Assembly: GCA_047620505.1 (NCBI GenBank)
Contig: JBLHKS010000323.1
Span: 1-5,975, forward strand
From: JBLHKS01 sp047620505
GTDB lineage: Bacteria; Verrucomicrobiota; Verrucomicrobiia; Verrucomicrobiales; DEV007
DNA: 5,975 nt
Reading direction: 5' to 3'
The first letter of the stretch is position 1; every line of letters starts with the position of its first letter. Made by a program: the position numbers and the translations under genes. A model generated the notes under the pieces. That model searched no databases. It was given only the letters and a program-made list of their open reading frames with translations, and had not been told where the DNA came from. Shown in pieces: positions 5,860-5,975 of the stretch.

Positions 5860-5975
5860 TTAGTAAAGCGTCCCGGGCTTCTCGGCATTCAGGATTTCGA
5901 TTCCCTCGAAATTCTCACGGATTTCGCCAGCAACTCCTGTCATCCCGAGCCTGCCGAGGGACCTCTGCGATGACG
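5860..5975 (-). pseudogene. Possible C-terminal tail of a protein whose body lies beyond or was broken at the window edge
   Basis: On the minus strand one frame is open from the window edge to the TAA at 5860-5862. After an in-frame ATG at 5943 it reads MTGVAGEIRENFEGIEIL and then NAEKPGTLY, which has the composition and amphipathic look of a real protein C-terminus. The part upstream of that ATG is the short repeat at 5938-5975, so the reading may be a protein tail cut off by the repeat, a very small gene, or chance. I recognise no family. If it is a real tail, its stop lies 46 bases before the preferred GTG start at 5813, a normal intergenic distance, which is my main reason for mentioning it. 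Confidence is low because the segment is short and the window stops here. Confidence 0.25.
5938..5975. repeat. Short repeat of the TGTCATCCCGAGC...GAGGGACCTC type with GTCATC/GATGAC ends
   Basis: Starts TGTCATCCCGAGC, continues CTGCCGAGGGACCTCTGC and ends GATGACG. GTCATC (5939-5944) and GATGAC (5969-5974) are exact inverted repeats of 6 bases bracketing about 24 bases, a REP/MITE-like layout. From memory, the sequence TGTCATCCCGAGC plus CGAGGGACCTC is a widespread interspersed element in several bacterial phyla. Only one copy is in this window and it touches the edge, so its right boundary is uncertain. It does not resemble the octamer repeat at 1717-1743. Confidence 0.6.

Overview
The window reads as a chromosomal segment of a moderately GC-rich, probably Gram-negative bacterium. 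A Verrucomicrobiota-like (perhaps Chthoniobacterales) or related PVC origin is my best guess. It rests on the style of the exported proteins (a PDZ-less S41-like protein, a single-CXXCH secreted protein), the scarcity of Shine-Dalgarno sequences and two kinds of short interspersed repeat. No marker gene fixes the lineage.

Left part, plus strand (1-1697): the 3' three-quarters of thiD (thiamine pyrimidine kinase), overlapped by 4 bases (ATGA) by a gene for an exported S41/C-terminal-processing-peptidase-like protein. That protein has the S41 core but lacks a PDZ domain, and the Ser and Lys of the catalytic dyad are replaced by Asn and Arg, so it looks like a pseudoprotease.

Convergent junction (1698-1757): A-rich stretches followed by three 8-base units of an interspersed repeat.

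Right part, minus strand (5813 down to 1758), in transcription order: a small unrecognised protein of about 155 residues; a stand-alone 'core MetE'-like zinc methyltransferase; a RidA-family protein; an exported protein of unknown function (213 residues); and an exported 430-residue protein with one c-type haem motif, CIACH. The last four have gaps of 67, 7 and 42 bases and look like one transcription unit. It joins two cytoplasmic sulfur/amino-acid metabolism proteins to two exported proteins of unknown role.

Right edge: a short repeat with GTCATC/GATGAC ends, and a minus-strand reading frame that looks like the tail of another protein. No tRNA, rRNA, CRISPR array, transposase or phage gene is visible. 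The strongest leads are the inactive S41 protein, the core-MetE-like enzyme without a folate domain, and the paired unknown exported proteins. I do not see convincing evidence of a complete new system.
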